From a virus, in the IMG/VR virus record IMGVR_UViG_3300045923_000005, positions 1-51,763 of that record: a stretch of 51,763 bases of DNA, one strand, 5' to 3'. Under the pieces are notes generated by a model. The model did not search any database and was not told the DNA's origin. It was given only the letters and a program-made list of their open reading frames with translations. The translations under genes were made by a program, and so were the position numbers. Within the stretch, counting starts at the first letter, position 1; each line of letters starts with the position of its first letter. Below are positions 18,509 through 27,465 of this stretch, piece by piece.

Positions 18509-19039
18509 GCCGTACTGGGCGATGAAGTAGGCGTCAACGATGTCTGAGACAGGAGAGCCGATGTTCTTACCGGAACCCATGGTCTGGAGTTTGATGCCGG
18601 TCTGCTTGACGAAGGCTTCGTACATCTGTTCCTTCTTGGCATTACCCTTACCGGTTGCCACCTTCTTGATGACGGTAGGAGGGATGGTCGTAATACCGTA
18701 GTTGAGCGCCCACAGTTTGTGCTTTAGCAAACCGGTATTCTCGGCGATATGAAAGACGCGTCCTTTACTACCCATGGAGTAATCTTCAATGTAGACTGGA
18801 GTGTTTGGAGACACCCTTAAACGCTCTAGTTGTTTGATGAAGTAATCAGATATCTGATGGAATCGCTCTTCCTGGGTCTTGTATTCAGAATGTAACTGAC
18901 CATTGACTTGCCCTAGGAAGTGGGGTCCTTCATATTTCTTCACGTCCGTAAGAAAATAGAACTCGCTGTTGTTCCAGTCCGGTTTGAACTGGATACACAT
19001 ACAAGGGCAAGACATACTATAGTCAAATGATACAATCAC
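18488..19039 (-). CDS. RuvC-like (RNase H fold) Holliday-junction resolvase
   Basis: 183 residues starting at GTG 19039, with GGGG upstream. The RNase H-fold order is visible: SFDYSM (Asp6), VYIEDYSMG (Glu85/Asp86), IPPTVIKKVATGKGNAKKEQ (the basic DNA-binding strand typical of RuvC) and SDIVDAYFIAQYG (Asp166/Asp169). Such phage enzymes resolve branched replication intermediates before packaging. It replaces the T4 endonuclease VII function by inference only. Confidence 0.85.
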   Translation of the reverse strand: MIVSFDYSMSCPCMCIQFKPDWNNSEFYFLTDVKKYEGPHFLGQVNGQLHSEYKTQEERFHQISDYFIKQLERLRVSPNTPVYIEDYSMGSKGRVFHIAENTGLLKHKLWALNYGITTIPPTVIKKVATGKGNAKKEQMYEAFVKQTGIKLQTMGSGKNIGSPVSDIVDAYFIAQYGYTLTHP

Positions 19040-19042
19040 AAA

Positions 19043-19237
19043 TTAACCCCAGTTGGTGTCTTCGTCCTCGTCGGTATCAGAGTCATCGTCTACGTCATGC
19101 TCTTCGGTATCCAGGTCAATTGGATTACCACAGAAGCAGCACATATCCGGCATGCCGTCGGTCATAGCGGTGTCGAATGTGACTTTATATTCAGAGTCAC
19201 AGCCTTCACATACGATTTGGATAGTTTCCTTGCTCAT
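19043..19237 (-). CDS. small zinc-ribbon protein (64 aa)
   Basis: CEGCDSEYKV and CCFCGNP form a two-knuckle zinc ribbon. The C-terminal third is a run of Asp and Glu. It sits between the ribonucleotide reductase and resolvase genes. Similar acidic-tailed ribbons occur in many T4-like phages; role unknown. Confidence 0.75.
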   Translation of the reverse strand: MSKETIQIVCEGCDSEYKVTFDTAMTDGMPDMCCFCGNPIDLDTEEHDVDDDSDTDEDEDTNWG

Positions 19238-19246
19238 CGTCTCCCC

Positions 19247-21163
19247 TTACAATTCACAGACACCGGCGCTGCATGCCAATTCTTTGGCAGCCGTCGTGGT
19301 ATCTGTTTCTTCTTTGAACTTTGTCCAGTCAATTGAAACATTCTGAGTCTTCAGTATCTCATTATACTTAGTCTCATCAATTTCTTCATATGGTGCCTGA
19401 CGATAAGAGCCTGTGTCCCGAGGGAGGAAGCTGACGCCAGAGATGCCGTCCATGTTCTTGTAAACCCAGGATCCTACTTCCATCCACTCGTCGTCGCCGA
19501 CGTAGACGGTAATAGAAGGCTTGTGCTCGCAGTAATGCTCTTGGTATACCTTCCATAACTCCAATTGGGTGATAGCTGAAACGTCCTTGACTAGTACGCT
19601 ACCGGCTGGTGCCTTCATAGGGAAGGCGAACACCCAATTGTTCTTGTTGTGGACGTCTTCTTCGGCAAGGTAGCCGTTCGTCATCATAAACTGACCTAGT
19701 GGGTCGGTTTTGGCGAGACGTACTCTACGAATGTAATACTGGGCATAACGAGGGTGTATGCCAGACGCACTATCCACGAGTTGGCTAACAGTTCCGCTTG
19801 GCTTAACACAGGTGATTGCTGCACTTGGCTCAACTCCTATCAATTTAGCGTATTCTTTGTTGACGGCGACGGCCTCTTCACGAAGCATACTCAAAGCAAC
19901 CTTAAGTGCTTCTTCACCTGAACCGAATCCAACCTTGCCGGTACGACCGTTGGTGACTTTACAATCCATGATGCCCGTAAGACTAACGCCCAGTAATCGT
20001 TCTTCCTCTGTATTGGTCTTCCACTTCTTGTTCAGATAACGGAAGTCAGATAGAGTAGATTGTAGGGTGCCCAGAATGGTGGCCAAGCGAACCTTGCGCT
20101 TCAATTCCTTAAGGCTATCATCGGCGCGGACCACCACTTCCGTTAGATTACAGAACTGATATGGGCGTAGAATGATCTCTGAGCAAGGATTGGTGCCGTA
20201 GTCGATGTCCGCGGAACGACGCTCGTACTTGGCGGCAGCCTTCTGGCTAGCCTCTCGTGAGAAGATACCTCGTTCGCCGGAGCGGGAAGCATGTAGGGCG
20301 AACCATTCACGCATGAAGGTTTCCATGTCAGGCTTGTTCTCATACACGGCAGATATGTTGGCTAATGCGCGTTGGTTGTTTTCGAGCCACCAGTTACCAG
20401 ACTTGGCGTGACGTAGCTTGTCATCGTTTAAGTCAGTCAAGGAGATCAAGGCAGAGCGACGGACGCCTCCTGATACTACAATGTCAGCAATCTTACAAAC
20501 GATATCGTGACACTCTAGGGTGCTCAGCTTGCGACCGTGCGCCTTCTGGAATACATTGATGGTGAACTGTAACAAGTCAATCAAAGGCTCTGGACCGCTA
20601 GCACGACCGCCGAAGGTCATCAGGCGAGCACCGGATGGGCGCAACTTAGAGACGTCCCACTGAGGAATCTTGCCAGAGTAAAGGAGCGAGATGAATTCAC
20701 GATAACCACTGGCCCAACCCAGCTTGGAGTCTTTGAAAACGATCTTGGTGTCTGTTGGGTGAAGTTCATCAGGAACTTCGGGCAACTTGTTGACGTATTT
20801 ACTTTCAACAGAGAAGCCGACGCCTGTACCACACATGCTAATGTACATCAACTCATCGAAGGACTTGACTGAGTCAATTGGAAGATATGAGCAGTTGTAA
20901 CCAGCCACGTTGTCTTTGTCGAGCGCCTCACCGGCAGTCATTAGTGCGCGCATAGAAGGCATGATCTCTAAGCCAAGAATGGCGGCCTTCAATTCATCGA
21001 ATGGAATCTTGCTTTTGTTCTTTCCTGAACGTCCCTTGAAGAAGGTAATGTAGCGGTCAACGGTTTCCTCAAACGTTTCCCTACGACCCAAGTCATCACA
21101 GAAGCGCGCATATCTGCTTACGTGAATGAACTGTTGATAAATAGTAGGTAACATGTTGGACAT
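19247..21163 (-). CDS. nrdJ: class II (B12-dependent) ribonucleotide reductase
   Basis: 638 residues, the length of the monomeric adenosylcobalamin-dependent ribonucleoside-triphosphate reductase. Family motifs in order: AGYNCSYLPI (first active-site Cys), MCGTGVGFSVE, SGGVRRSALISL, NPCSEIILRP (radical-site region with Cys and Glu) and CVKPSGTVSQLVDSASGIHP. A C-terminal CSAGVC pair can shuttle electrons from thioredoxin. It makes dNTPs without oxygen but needs host or salvaged B12. With ThyX, dCMP deaminase and the MazG proteins it completes a dNTP-supply set. Confidence 0.95.
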   Translation of the reverse strand: MSNMLPTIYQQFIHVSRYARFCDDLGRRETFEETVDRYITFFKGRSGKNKSKIPFDELKAAILGLEIMPSMRALMTAGEALDKDNVAGYNCSYLPIDSVKSFDELMYISMCGTGVGFSVESKYVNKLPEVPDELHPTDTKIVFKDSKLGWASGYREFISLLYSGKIPQWDVSKLRPSGARLMTFGGRASGPEPLIDLLQFTINVFQKAHGRKLSTLECHDIVCKIADIVVSGGVRRSALISLTDLNDDKLRHAKSGNWWLENNQRALANISAVYENKPDMETFMREWFALHASRSGERGIFSREASQKAAAKYERRSADIDYGTNPCSEIILRPYQFCNLTEVVVRADDSLKELKRKVRLATILGTLQSTLSDFRYLNKKWKTNTEEERLLGVSLTGIMDCKVTNGRTGKVGFGSGEEALKVALSMLREEAVAVNKEYAKLIGVEPSAAITCVKPSGTVSQLVDSASGIHPRYAQYYIRRVRLAKTDPLGQFMMTNGYLAEEDVHNKNNWVFAFPMKAPAGSVLVKDVSAITQLELWKVYQEHYCEHKPSITVYVGDDEWMEVGSWVYKNMDGISGVSFLPRDTGSYRQAPYEEIDETKYNEILKTQNVSIDWTKFKEETDTTTAAKELACSAGVCEL

Positions 21164-21285
21164 TATTTCATACCCATGTGTTTAGGAACAATATGATGGA
21201 AATGCGTTGACCGCATAATACTCTTCTTGATTTATTTGTATTGAGTCGTATATAGTTTCGACGACTCTTAAGTCAGAAGACGTTG
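21164..21285 (-). other. intergenic region with a 7-bp hairpin
   Basis: GAGTCGT/ACGACTC (21243-21267) lies between the small zinc protein gene and the reductase gene. It may separate their transcripts, but no T-run follows. Confidence 0.4.
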
Positions 21286-21483
21286 TTATTTGTATCGTTC
21301 TGGGAACAGAACTTTCAAGTCATCCATCACGAAAGGTTTACGGTCTACACGACGCGTAATGATGGTGCTAGCAGTGATACCTTCACACTCACAAGGTTGA
21401 TCCTTACCGCAAACTGCGCATGCCTGAACTTCCTCATAAGCTTCAGGTAGGACACGACCAAATTGTTGTTGATATGCTGACAT
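21286..21483 (-). CDS. small Cys-containing protein (65 aa)
   Basis: Contains CAVCGKDQPCEC, a compact four-Cys cluster likely to bind zinc, and ends in a basic/aromatic helix (DLKVLFPERYK). It overlaps the end of thyX by one base. No family recognised. Confidence 0.65.
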   Translation of the reverse strand: MSAYQQQFGRVLPEAYEEVQACAVCGKDQPCECEGITASTIITRRVDRKPFVMDDLKVLFPERYK

Positions 21484-22298
21484 TATTTTTCTCCGCGTAG
21501 TTCGTTAAAGTTCTTGATGGTGACCGGCACGATTGGCTCGATCAATTGAAGGATTGCTTCGGCATACACCCTGATCTCTTTCTGGGAATGAGTGTGCGCA
21601 CGTAGCGTCAGGAAGTGTAGTAGGTTGTGCAGATTCACCGTGGCGAACATCTTAGAGTACATGGCCACTGGTAGAACAATGCGGGCGAGCTCACGAGCCG
21701 TTCCCTTGTTCAATAGACGCAGATAGGTCTTATATGAGCGCATGATGCTGGAGTACATCTGGGTCTGTATCCACTGAGCCTCTGGATGTTGCTCGTCAGT
21801 GCGCATCTGCTTGTTGCTGGCGTGCTGCTGATTGATGTCAGCCAGAGCCGGAATATAGAAGCCCATATCCAGTTCAGTGTAACGAGCACTGACTTCGTTG
21901 TATGCCCAGGTACGATGGCGATGCCACTGGCGGTAGACAAAGATTGGAGCCTTGACTTCAAATGTGAAGGTCACGGACTCGAATGGTGATGTGTGTTTGT
22001 TCTTCAGCAAGTAGGCAATCAGCTTGGCGTCCTTGCCGATGACTTCATCCAGTTCCGGTTCGCGCCAACCGGCATCATAGGAGACGCGGGCTGAACGTAC
22101 AACTGAAAGATCTCCGCCCATATGGTCGACCAAACGAATATAACCACCATTCAACACTTCAATTTTATCTGTCATTATTTTCTCTTCTTGTTTTTTGGGT
22201 TCCTTGCAAGCTGGACAACGTTGATCCAGGTTTCCAGAGAACCACATGTGAGTATTACCGCAACCAGGTGTTGGGCAACCGATAGCATACATCCCCAT
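21483..22298 (-). CDS. thyX: flavin-dependent thymidylate synthase ThyX with N-terminal zinc ribbon
   Basis: 271 residues. The ThyX signature RHRTWAYNEVSARY (Arg127-His-Arg, then Ser137 seven residues on) identifies the FAD-dependent enzyme that methylates dUMP using methylene-tetrahydrofolate and NADPH. Unusually, the first 40 residues carry a CPTPGC...CPAC ribbon (Cys8, 13, 28, 31) ahead of a second possible start (ATG at residue 42, before MTDKIEVLNGG). This could be a domain fusion or an upstream start. Adjacent to nrdJ and the primase. Confidence 0.93.
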   Translation of the reverse strand: MGMYAIGCPTPGCGNTHMWFSGNLDQRCPACKEPKKQEEKIMTDKIEVLNGGYIRLVDHMGGDLSVVRSARVSYDAGWREPELDEVIGKDAKLIAYLLKNKHTSPFESVTFTFEVKAPIFVYRQWHRHRTWAYNEVSARYTELDMGFYIPALADINQQHASNKQMRTDEQHPEAQWIQTQMYSSIMRSYKTYLRLLNKGTARELARIVLPVAMYSKMFATVNLHNLLHFLTLRAHTHSQKEIRVYAEAILQLIEPIVPVTIKNFNELRGEK

Positions 22299-23335
22299 TA
22301 GACTTTACTCCAAGACGAAAGCTTCAGTTGAGCGGTTAGGCCGCTGAACGTGTTAGATTCAATCACCTTCATCAATTCTTTCTGTGTCGTGCCAGCCAGG
22401 ACTGCTTCATTGATGTCCTTGCCTGGGAAACTATTTGGAAGAATACAGACGTCCCAATTGTCTTCCACAATCGAATTTCTTATGGTTTGAACGATCTGAC
22501 GGTTGCGCGGTTCGTTATCAAAGATCAGAACAGGATTGATCCCGAGGGTATCGAACAACCAACCAGCGGCCTTGTTAAGAGCAGAGTCACCTGCTGCGAC
22601 TGCGTTGGACACAAACATGCTGTCGAACTGCCCTTCGGTGACGTAGACGCGGTCCTTGAGGTTGAGGCGATGTAGGCCATACAGCTTACGTCCCTCTCCC
22701 ACCTTGACCACTATATAACGCAACTTCTGATCGGCGAGTGTAAGACTTCGACCACTGACGTTGGTGACCTCTCCCTTAAGATTAGTGAAGCATAAGACCA
22801 ACCGAGGATCGTCTTCCAAAAGAGTATCCTTGCCATGATCAGGGAATTGGTCATCCAGGAATTTCTTGTAGTCGGCCGCAAAGAATATCTCATCCCAGTA
22901 TTCAGTCGGGATTAATCGCTTGGTGACGTATTGACGCGCGTAATGACTATCAGGCAGGCTGCTGATTTTGGGTAGGTCCAACTCGCTAACATGAATACCG
23001 GTACGCTTGGATTCAGGCTCAGGGACTTTCACTGTTGGTTCGACATGCTTCTTCATGTCTTTGAACTTTTCCATGAAATATTCTTTGTGTTTATCAGTAT
23101 CCAAGTGCTTCAGAAACGAATCGAAGTTCGTACTGACGTTACAGTTATGGCACGTGAAGATATAGCCATTGAACTTCTTGCTCTTGGATATGTAGCCACG
23201 AGCCTTTAGCCGGTTCTTCTCCGAGTCACCACAAAAAGGGCAACTGAAGTTGAAGAGATCCTCATTTTTTTGCTTAAAATTACGAAGACGCGCTGATGTC
23301 AGCAATAAATACTTTCTATCCAAATACAAACTCAT
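22298..23335 (-). CDS. DNA primase (T4 gp61 / DnaG type)
   Basis: 345 residues. An N-terminal zinc ribbon (Cys32, Cys35, Cys62, Cys65 in CPFCGDSEKN and TCHNCN) precedes a Toprim domain with YVTEGQFDSM (catalytic Glu234) and IFDNEPRN (Asp273). This order and length match T4-type phage primases, which lay RNA primers with the gp41 helicase. The start overlaps the GIY-YIG gene by 4 nt (ATGA). Confidence 0.92.
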   Translation of the reverse strand: MSLYLDRKYLLLTSARLRNFKQKNEDLFNFSCPFCGDSEKNRLKARGYISKSKKFNGYIFTCHNCNVSTNFDSFLKHLDTDKHKEYFMEKFKDMKKHVEPTVKVPEPESKRTGIHVSELDLPKISSLPDSHYARQYVTKRLIPTEYWDEIFFAADYKKFLDDQFPDHGKDTLLEDDPRLVLCFTNLKGEVTNVSGRSLTLADQKLRYIVVKVGEGRKLYGLHRLNLKDRVYVTEGQFDSMFVSNAVAAGDSALNKAAGWLFDTLGINPVLIFDNEPRNRQIVQTIRNSIVEDNWDVCILPNSFPGKDINEAVLAGTTQKELMKVIESNTFSGLTAQLKLSSWSKV

Positions 23336-23811
23336 AGTATACCTAATCTTCGTTGATTACCCATCATTCTTTCACTTTGGGCTTTCCTCAATTCAATTCG
23401 CTTCATAGGGTTTAATGAACCCTTCTTCGTCTTTGCTATATTTTCTCGGTGACTGTCGCTCTTCTTAACACCTGTTATAGTCTTTGAATGTTTGAGATTC
23501 GTTTCTGCGCTTCTCTTGTATCCTCTCATTCCACCCTTACCACCGTCGTTCAAATTCAATAACGGACCGGTGTTCAAATCTTTGCGACCTATTTCTATTA
23601 TGAGTAGATTCTCAAACTCATACGCTTCAAGTTCAATATCAAAGGCTATCAGGCCAACTTGTGGCTCTGTTCCTTCCCTTATGAGTTTCTGTAGTTTCTG
23701 CACGAAAGGATGTTTGTCTTTGCGACGTCTGTGATACGCCACTCGATCCGCAGAACCTTTGCCCACGTAGAACGGGGAATTGTTATGGGAATAGATATAG
23801 ACGTAGAACAT
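23332..23811 (-). CDS. GIY-YIG homing-type endonuclease
   Basis: 159 residues from ATG 23811, chosen because a TATAAT box ends 7 nt upstream; a longer frame would read through the promoter. MFYVYIYSHNNSPFYVGKGS is the GIY-YIG core with the Arg a little further on (RVAYHRRR), then ENLLIIEIGRKDL with the catalytic Glu region. The C-terminus has NUMOD3-like repeats (GVKKSDSHRENIAKTKKGS). It lies just before the primase start and shares an ATGA with it. Confidence 0.88.
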   Translation of the reverse strand: MFYVYIYSHNNSPFYVGKGSADRVAYHRRRKDKHPFVQKLQKLIREGTEPQVGLIAFDIELEAYEFENLLIIEIGRKDLNTGPLLNLNDGGKGGMRGYKRSAETNLKHSKTITGVKKSDSHRENIAKTKKGSLNPMKRIELRKAQSERMMGNQRRLGIL

Positions 23812-23818
23812 TACCTCT

Positions 23819-23847
23819 ATTATACGCGGGTTTTGTATAAGAGTAAG
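23819..23847 (-). promoter_or_regulatory. sigma70-like promoter for GIY-YIG and primase
   Basis: CTTACT (23842-23847), CTTATAC in a 17-nt spacer and GCGTATAATAGAGGTAATG: the -10 box (23819-23824) is 7 nt from the ATG, and the intervening AGAGG could also serve as a ribosome site. Confidence 0.72.
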
Positions 23848-24000
23848 GTATGAGTGGGTGAGTATGAGTGCGCCGGTCATGAACGGAACGGAACTTACAG
23901 ACGCATTTTATACAAACTGAAGAGGCTAAATGGAGTGTTCAGACCCTGGTATCACGTGCCACCAAAGTCCCACCATACACATGTATATAGTCTTTTGACC

Positions 24001-24477
24001 TTAAGAGTTAAACAGAGTAGCGAATATACCCCATTTGTGGGTAATGATGCCTGCGGCAAAGGCGAAAGCGAATGCGATGATCTTCCAATAGTTCACAAGC
24101 CAATCAACAATAGCCCCAAAGCCCACCTTGTGTGGTTTGGATTCAGTTGGGTTCATCAGATTGGTCTTCAAGTCTTCCACTGCCTTGACTACGTCGTCGA
24201 TTTTCTCGACGGCCTGTCTCATAGCTTCTTTGGTTTCGTTGCGACGTTCTTCGATCAATAGCTCGACGCGGTCGTTGGTCTCGGCTTGTGTGGCAAACTT
24301 CTCCTCATGGATTGAAACCATGCGGTGCATAGATTGCGCAAGCTCGTGGATACCGTCAACGGTCCTATCAAGCTTATCCAAGATCTTGGTCTGAATTTCA
24401 TTGTCCCTTTTTAGAACACTGACATCCAGATCAATACCATGAATCTTTTCGTTGAGTGCGTCGTTATCCAGTGGCAT
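24001..24477 (-). CDS. coiled-coil protein with C-terminal membrane helix (XhlA-like)
   Basis: 158 residues: about 110 residues of heptad-like helix (VSVLKRDNEIQTKILDKLDR) and one C-terminal transmembrane helix (YWKIIAFAFAFAAGIITHKW). This architecture recalls XhlA-type lysis accessory proteins. It overlaps the o-spanin gene by 14 nt in the lysis cassette, supporting a role in lysis or in tethering to the inner membrane; that is inferred from context. Confidence 0.7.
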   Translation of the reverse strand: MPLDNDALNEKIHGIDLDVSVLKRDNEIQTKILDKLDRTVDGIHELAQSMHRMVSIHEEKFATQAETNDRVELLIEERRNETKEAMRQAVEKIDDVVKAVEDLKTNLMNPTESKPHKVGFGAIVDWLVNYWKIIAFAFAFAAGIITHKWGIFATLFNS

Positions 24478-24646
24478 TCTTTGTCTCAGTTACCGGCTTC
24501 TTAACCGGGATGGTCGTCAAGTCTTGAGTAGGAACTAAGAGTTGGGCTGGCGCATCTGGCATAACCATAACTGGGACGATCTGCGTGGTAGCGCAGCCGC
24601 CTAGCATAACAAGCAGACTGACTGCTATGACTTTTATCGCGTTCAT
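24464..24646 (-). CDS. o-spanin (Rz1-like) lipoprotein
   Basis: 60 residues: lipoprotein signal VIAVSLLVMLGGC (lipobox LGGC, Cys18) and a short mature part rich in Pro and Val (VPVMVMPDAPAQLLVPTQDL). Size and composition are typical of Rz1-type outer-membrane spanin subunits. The i-spanin gene lies upstream, but a GIY-YIG gene now separates the pair. Confidence 0.78.
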   Translation of the reverse strand: MNAIKVIAVSLLVMLGGCATTQIVPVMVMPDAPAQLLVPTQDLTTIPVKKPVTETKNATG

Positions 24647-25083
24647 TTCTTTCTCGCATTCTGGTTACCAATCTTAGACAAACTCATTTTGGTTCTCGCT
24701 GCTAATGATTTGCAAGGCATATTATCACCCATAGCAAGTCTGGCTAAACTTACTCTCTTCCTTGCCTCTGGTCTTTTTGTTGGATGGGTATCTCCTCTAT
24801 GAACAGGAGGATAACCGCCACCAGGAACTATATTATATGTATCTTCACTACTGATAAACTCTTCATCAACTATTACTGCTTCAGCGATCGATGCTTCTTG
24901 TAAACAATTGTAAACAAGAACCGTCTCTCGCTTAAAGTTATCACGACCATATTTCTTTATAGCAAGCACCAATGCTTTTCCACTTCCAAAATATCCATCA
25001 AACTCGAACGGTTGTTCTTGTTCATGAATGCCAACGTAAAAACGACCGTTGGTTAAATTGGTTGTCTTGTAAAGAATAAACAT
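24643..25083 (-). CDS. GIY-YIG endonuclease between the spanin genes
   Basis: 146 residues: MFILYKTTNLTNGRFYVGIH is the GIY-YIG core, followed by YFGSGKALVLAIKKYGRDNF (the conserved GSG/Arg region) and VDEEFISSEDTYNIVPGG. Overlaps both neighbours by 1-4 nt, so it is inserted without breaking coupling. Seg/GIY family; target unknown but probably in or near the spanin genes. Confidence 0.88.
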   Translation of the reverse strand: MFILYKTTNLTNGRFYVGIHEQEQPFEFDGYFGSGKALVLAIKKYGRDNFKRETVLVYNCLQEASIAEAVIVDEEFISSEDTYNIVPGGGYPPVHRGDTHPTKRPEARKRVSLARLAMGDNMPCKSLAARTKMSLSKIGNQNARKK

Positions 25084-25652
25084 TATCTTTTATCCTTCTT
25101 GTTCTGAGCAGCGATAGCAGCCTTCTGGGTTGTGTACCAAGCCTGCCAACCGTCCACTTCAGCTTTCCATTGTAAACAAATACCGTTGTTGGTATTTACC
25201 ACGTCAAGTGCCTGATCTGCATTTACTCCTGATGGAGTCTTGTCAGACGCAGCTGTCGGATCAATAGGTTGAGCCTTGGCTGAGAAGTTAAAAGCTGACA
25301 CCCAACCTGTGCTCAGGATGGTGTTAATATCAGGGACTTTGGTATCAATGATTGTTTGGTTGTCGTGTACCACCTTCGTGATAACTTGGACACGATCAAC
25401 GTATTGAATCTGGATCTTAGTATTGTTCTTAGTCACAATGGTGGCTAAGTCTGTCTCGTCTTTCTTCAGGTTGGCTACGTACTGAGCGATGCGGGCATCA
25501 GCTGCCTTGGTGACTGAATGGTCCCAATAGATACGCAGGCCGACGACCGCTGCCAATACGGCTGCTGCACCACCTGCCCATAGATAGATAGATGGGAGGC
25601 CACCAATAGCGGCCTTCAGACCATCTCCAAACAAGGTTGAAATTATACTCAT
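25083..25652 (-). CDS. i-spanin (Rz-like)
   Basis: 189 residues: one N-terminal membrane helix (IYLWAGGAAAVLAAVVGLRI), then a long periplasmic helical region (ADARIAQYVANLKKDETDLA) and a C-terminal globular tail with NNGICLQWKAEVDGWQ. This matches inner-membrane spanin subunits of large phages. With the o-spanin it would bridge the envelope to disrupt the outer membrane at lysis. Confidence 0.78.
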   Translation of the reverse strand: MSIISTLFGDGLKAAIGGLPSIYLWAGGAAAVLAAVVGLRIYWDHSVTKAADARIAQYVANLKKDETDLATIVTKNNTKIQIQYVDRVQVITKVVHDNQTIIDTKVPDINTILSTGWVSAFNFSAKAQPIDPTAASDKTPSGVNADQALDVVNTNNGICLQWKAEVDGWQAWYTTQKAAIAAQNKKDKR

Positions 25653-25894
25653 GACTGTGGTGGCTCCATTTTAGCTCTTGCTCCTACACCGATGCCACCA
25701 CCAGCTAGAACGGCAGCAAGACCCGCTCCAAAGTTCATAAAATCAAGTGGCTGATGATTCTTTACTACTGCCCAGATTGCTAGAGCAAGGAACACTATTG
25801 ATCCTGCGATCCAAAGCAAACGCGCGATATCAAAAGATTCACCATCTGCCTCGGTTACGATGTCCTTACATAATTTTTTGATGAACGGTGGCAT
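25649..25894 (-). CDS. holin-like membrane protein (81 aa)
   Basis: Two hydrophobic segments (LLWIAGSIVFLALAIWAVV and FGAGLAAVLAGGGIGVGA) with charged ends. Position between endolysin and i-spanin is typical of a holin or pinholin-like protein. The family is not certain from sequence alone. Confidence 0.68.
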   Translation of the reverse strand: MPPFIKKLCKDIVTEADGESFDIARLLWIAGSIVFLALAIWAVVKNHQPLDFMNFGAGLAAVLAGGGIGVGARAKMEPPQS

Positions 25895-25897
25895 AAA

Positions 25898-26377
25898 TTA
25901 CTGACCCAATACGAATTTCTTATATTTAGCCATAAAAGTGTCGTGCGTTGCTGCTCCTTGCGGAGTGTTGTAATGAGCCTTGTAATACGCCCAGATTGCT
26001 TCGATGTCAGCTGAATCTGGAAGAGCGCCTGGAGCGCGAGAGTAATGAACACGAGCCATAGCGATAGCGTAAGGATCGTTGTTGACTAGGTCCTCAACTG
26101 TACCGGACTGGCCATTGTTAAGAGCTTCACAAGCTGACGCAAGAGTGCTGTGATACTTCAGATAGTTAGCCCAGATGTCGACGAAGTCTTCACCCTCCAT
26201 CTGGAAGATGCCGCGAGCGGGACCATGAGGAGCCTGGGTGCGGTATTCACCGAAGTTGGATTCATTAGCACAGGTGGCCATTAGAAGCTCTTCTGCGTTC
26301 AAACTATAGACTCCCATAGGAGTCAATGTATTTTGGATCAGCGTCCTAAGTGCGGCCGCATTCAACGGAGTCAACAT
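25898..26377 (-). CDS. endolysin (lysozyme/transglycosylase-like)
   Basis: 159 residues. The active-site region ATCANESNFGEYRTQAPHG with GPARGIFQMEG matches the Glu-Ser-x-Phe and Gly-x-x-Gln-Met pattern of goose-type/SLT muramidases found as phage endolysins. No signal peptide, so it would rely on the holin to reach peptidoglycan. First gene of the lysis cassette in transcription order. Confidence 0.83.
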   Translation of the reverse strand: MLTPLNAAALRTLIQNTLTPMGVYSLNAEELLMATCANESNFGEYRTQAPHGPARGIFQMEGEDFVDIWANYLKYHSTLASACEALNNGQSGTVEDLVNNDPYAIAMARVHYSRAPGALPDSADIEAIWAYYKAHYNTPQGAATHDTFMAKYKKFVLGQ

Positions 26378-26379
26378 AA

Positions 26380-27465
26380 TTACTCACCCTTTGGCGCTTT
26401 CCTCTTAGCCATCGCCATTTGTTTAATTTTCTTCAACTTCTGTGCGGCATAGTCTACCGTTGCGTCTGGTGGAGCCACACCGGCTACTGAGCCATTGGCT
26501 ACAGACATTGCTGGAGCGTCTTCATTCACGCTTTGTGCTTCCCTTAGAGCATACTTCTTCAATAGAGACTTGTGAACCCAGACTTGACCGCCAGTTGCTA
26601 GCTTGACTTGATGATAGTCGCCATCACACTTGACAACCTTACCCTTGACACCACTCTTAGGAGTGTTGCCACCGAACTTGACGTGATCACCGGCTTCGAC
26701 CTGTTCTACTAGAACGTCATCACCAATCTCTAGTTCTTCTTTGACAGAGGTAGCCTTGGCGTTGTGAGCATAATAGTCATTCATTCCACCAGCCGTATGC
26801 TTTGGTTTGTAGTAAGCCTTGATCAGTTTCATACGGGAGGTCTGACCCAGCAACTGGTTGGCTGTGTGCTCTGACTCTTTGCCCTCGGTTATTCCTGATC
26901 CTTTCAAGCGATCTACCACACCATGAAGTCCGGCGTTCTCAAGTGCCTTGAGACTACCATGCTGCTTATGAAGATCGTGGTCTGCCTGAGTGGCCGGAGA
27001 TGGTCCTATGGGTTTAGACATATCAACCTTCTTGTGAAGTGAGCCGCCCTGTTGTGCTCTCTGTATATCTTCCCAGTCGTGACCGACAATCTTGCCTTCA
27101 TACACTTGACCGGCACCGGCCTGGTGATGATAGACGCCAACATTATACATCTTACCATCGCCACCTTTCTTCTTGGCGGTTGAAACGTGCTTCTCTGAGG
27201 TAGAATCTATGTGGCTGAGATCATGAGGAAGTTCTTTCTTCCAATCATCGTATGAACCATAGACAGTTCGCTCTTCACCAAAAGTCGTTGGACCGGTGTG
27301 GTGGGCCGTGACGATAGATGGCTTGCGAGAGGACGTAGGACGCTTCGGAGTCGTGGCGGCACCAACACCCTGAACACCGCCCATGGTGGGACCACCGGGC
27401 TGCTTCGCGGACGTGTTGCGTGCTTTGGTGACGCTGTTCTTGATGATGCTGACGTTATTTGCCAT
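26380..27465 (-). CDS. large basic protein with KOW/SH3-like domain
   Basis: 361 residues, His- and Lys-rich. The middle has a short conserved AHDW/GQVYEG region. Residues about 255-305 form a KOW/SH3-like strand set (GDHVKFGGNTPKSGVKGKVV). The ends look disordered. Members of this locus may be internal head or virion proteins, which is inferred only from size, composition and clustering with 28951-30936 and 31121-32998. No enzymatic motif. Confidence 0.65.
   Translation of the reverse strand: MANNVSIIKNSVTKARNTSAKQPGGPTMGGVQGVGAATTPKRPTSSRKPSIVTAHHTGPTTFGEERTVYGSYDDWKKELPHDLSHIDSTSEKHVSTAKKKGGDGKMYNVGVYHHQAGAGQVYEGKIVGHDWEDIQRAQQGGSLHKKVDMSKPIGPSPATQADHDLHKQHGSLKALENAGLHGVVDRLKGSGITEGKESEHTANQLLGQTSRMKLIKAYYKPKHTAGGMNDYYAHNAKATSVKEELEIGDDVLVEQVEAGDHVKFGGNTPKSGVKGKVVKCDGDYHQVKLATGGQVWVHKSLLKKYALREAQSVNEDAPAMSVANGSVAGVAPPDATVDYAAQKLKKIKQMAMAKRKAPKGE

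Noticed and set aside
23812-23880. Longer N-terminus for the GIY-YIG protein upstream of the primase
   Set aside because: The extension crosses the promoter at 23819-23847; ATG 23811 begins at the GIY-YIG core.
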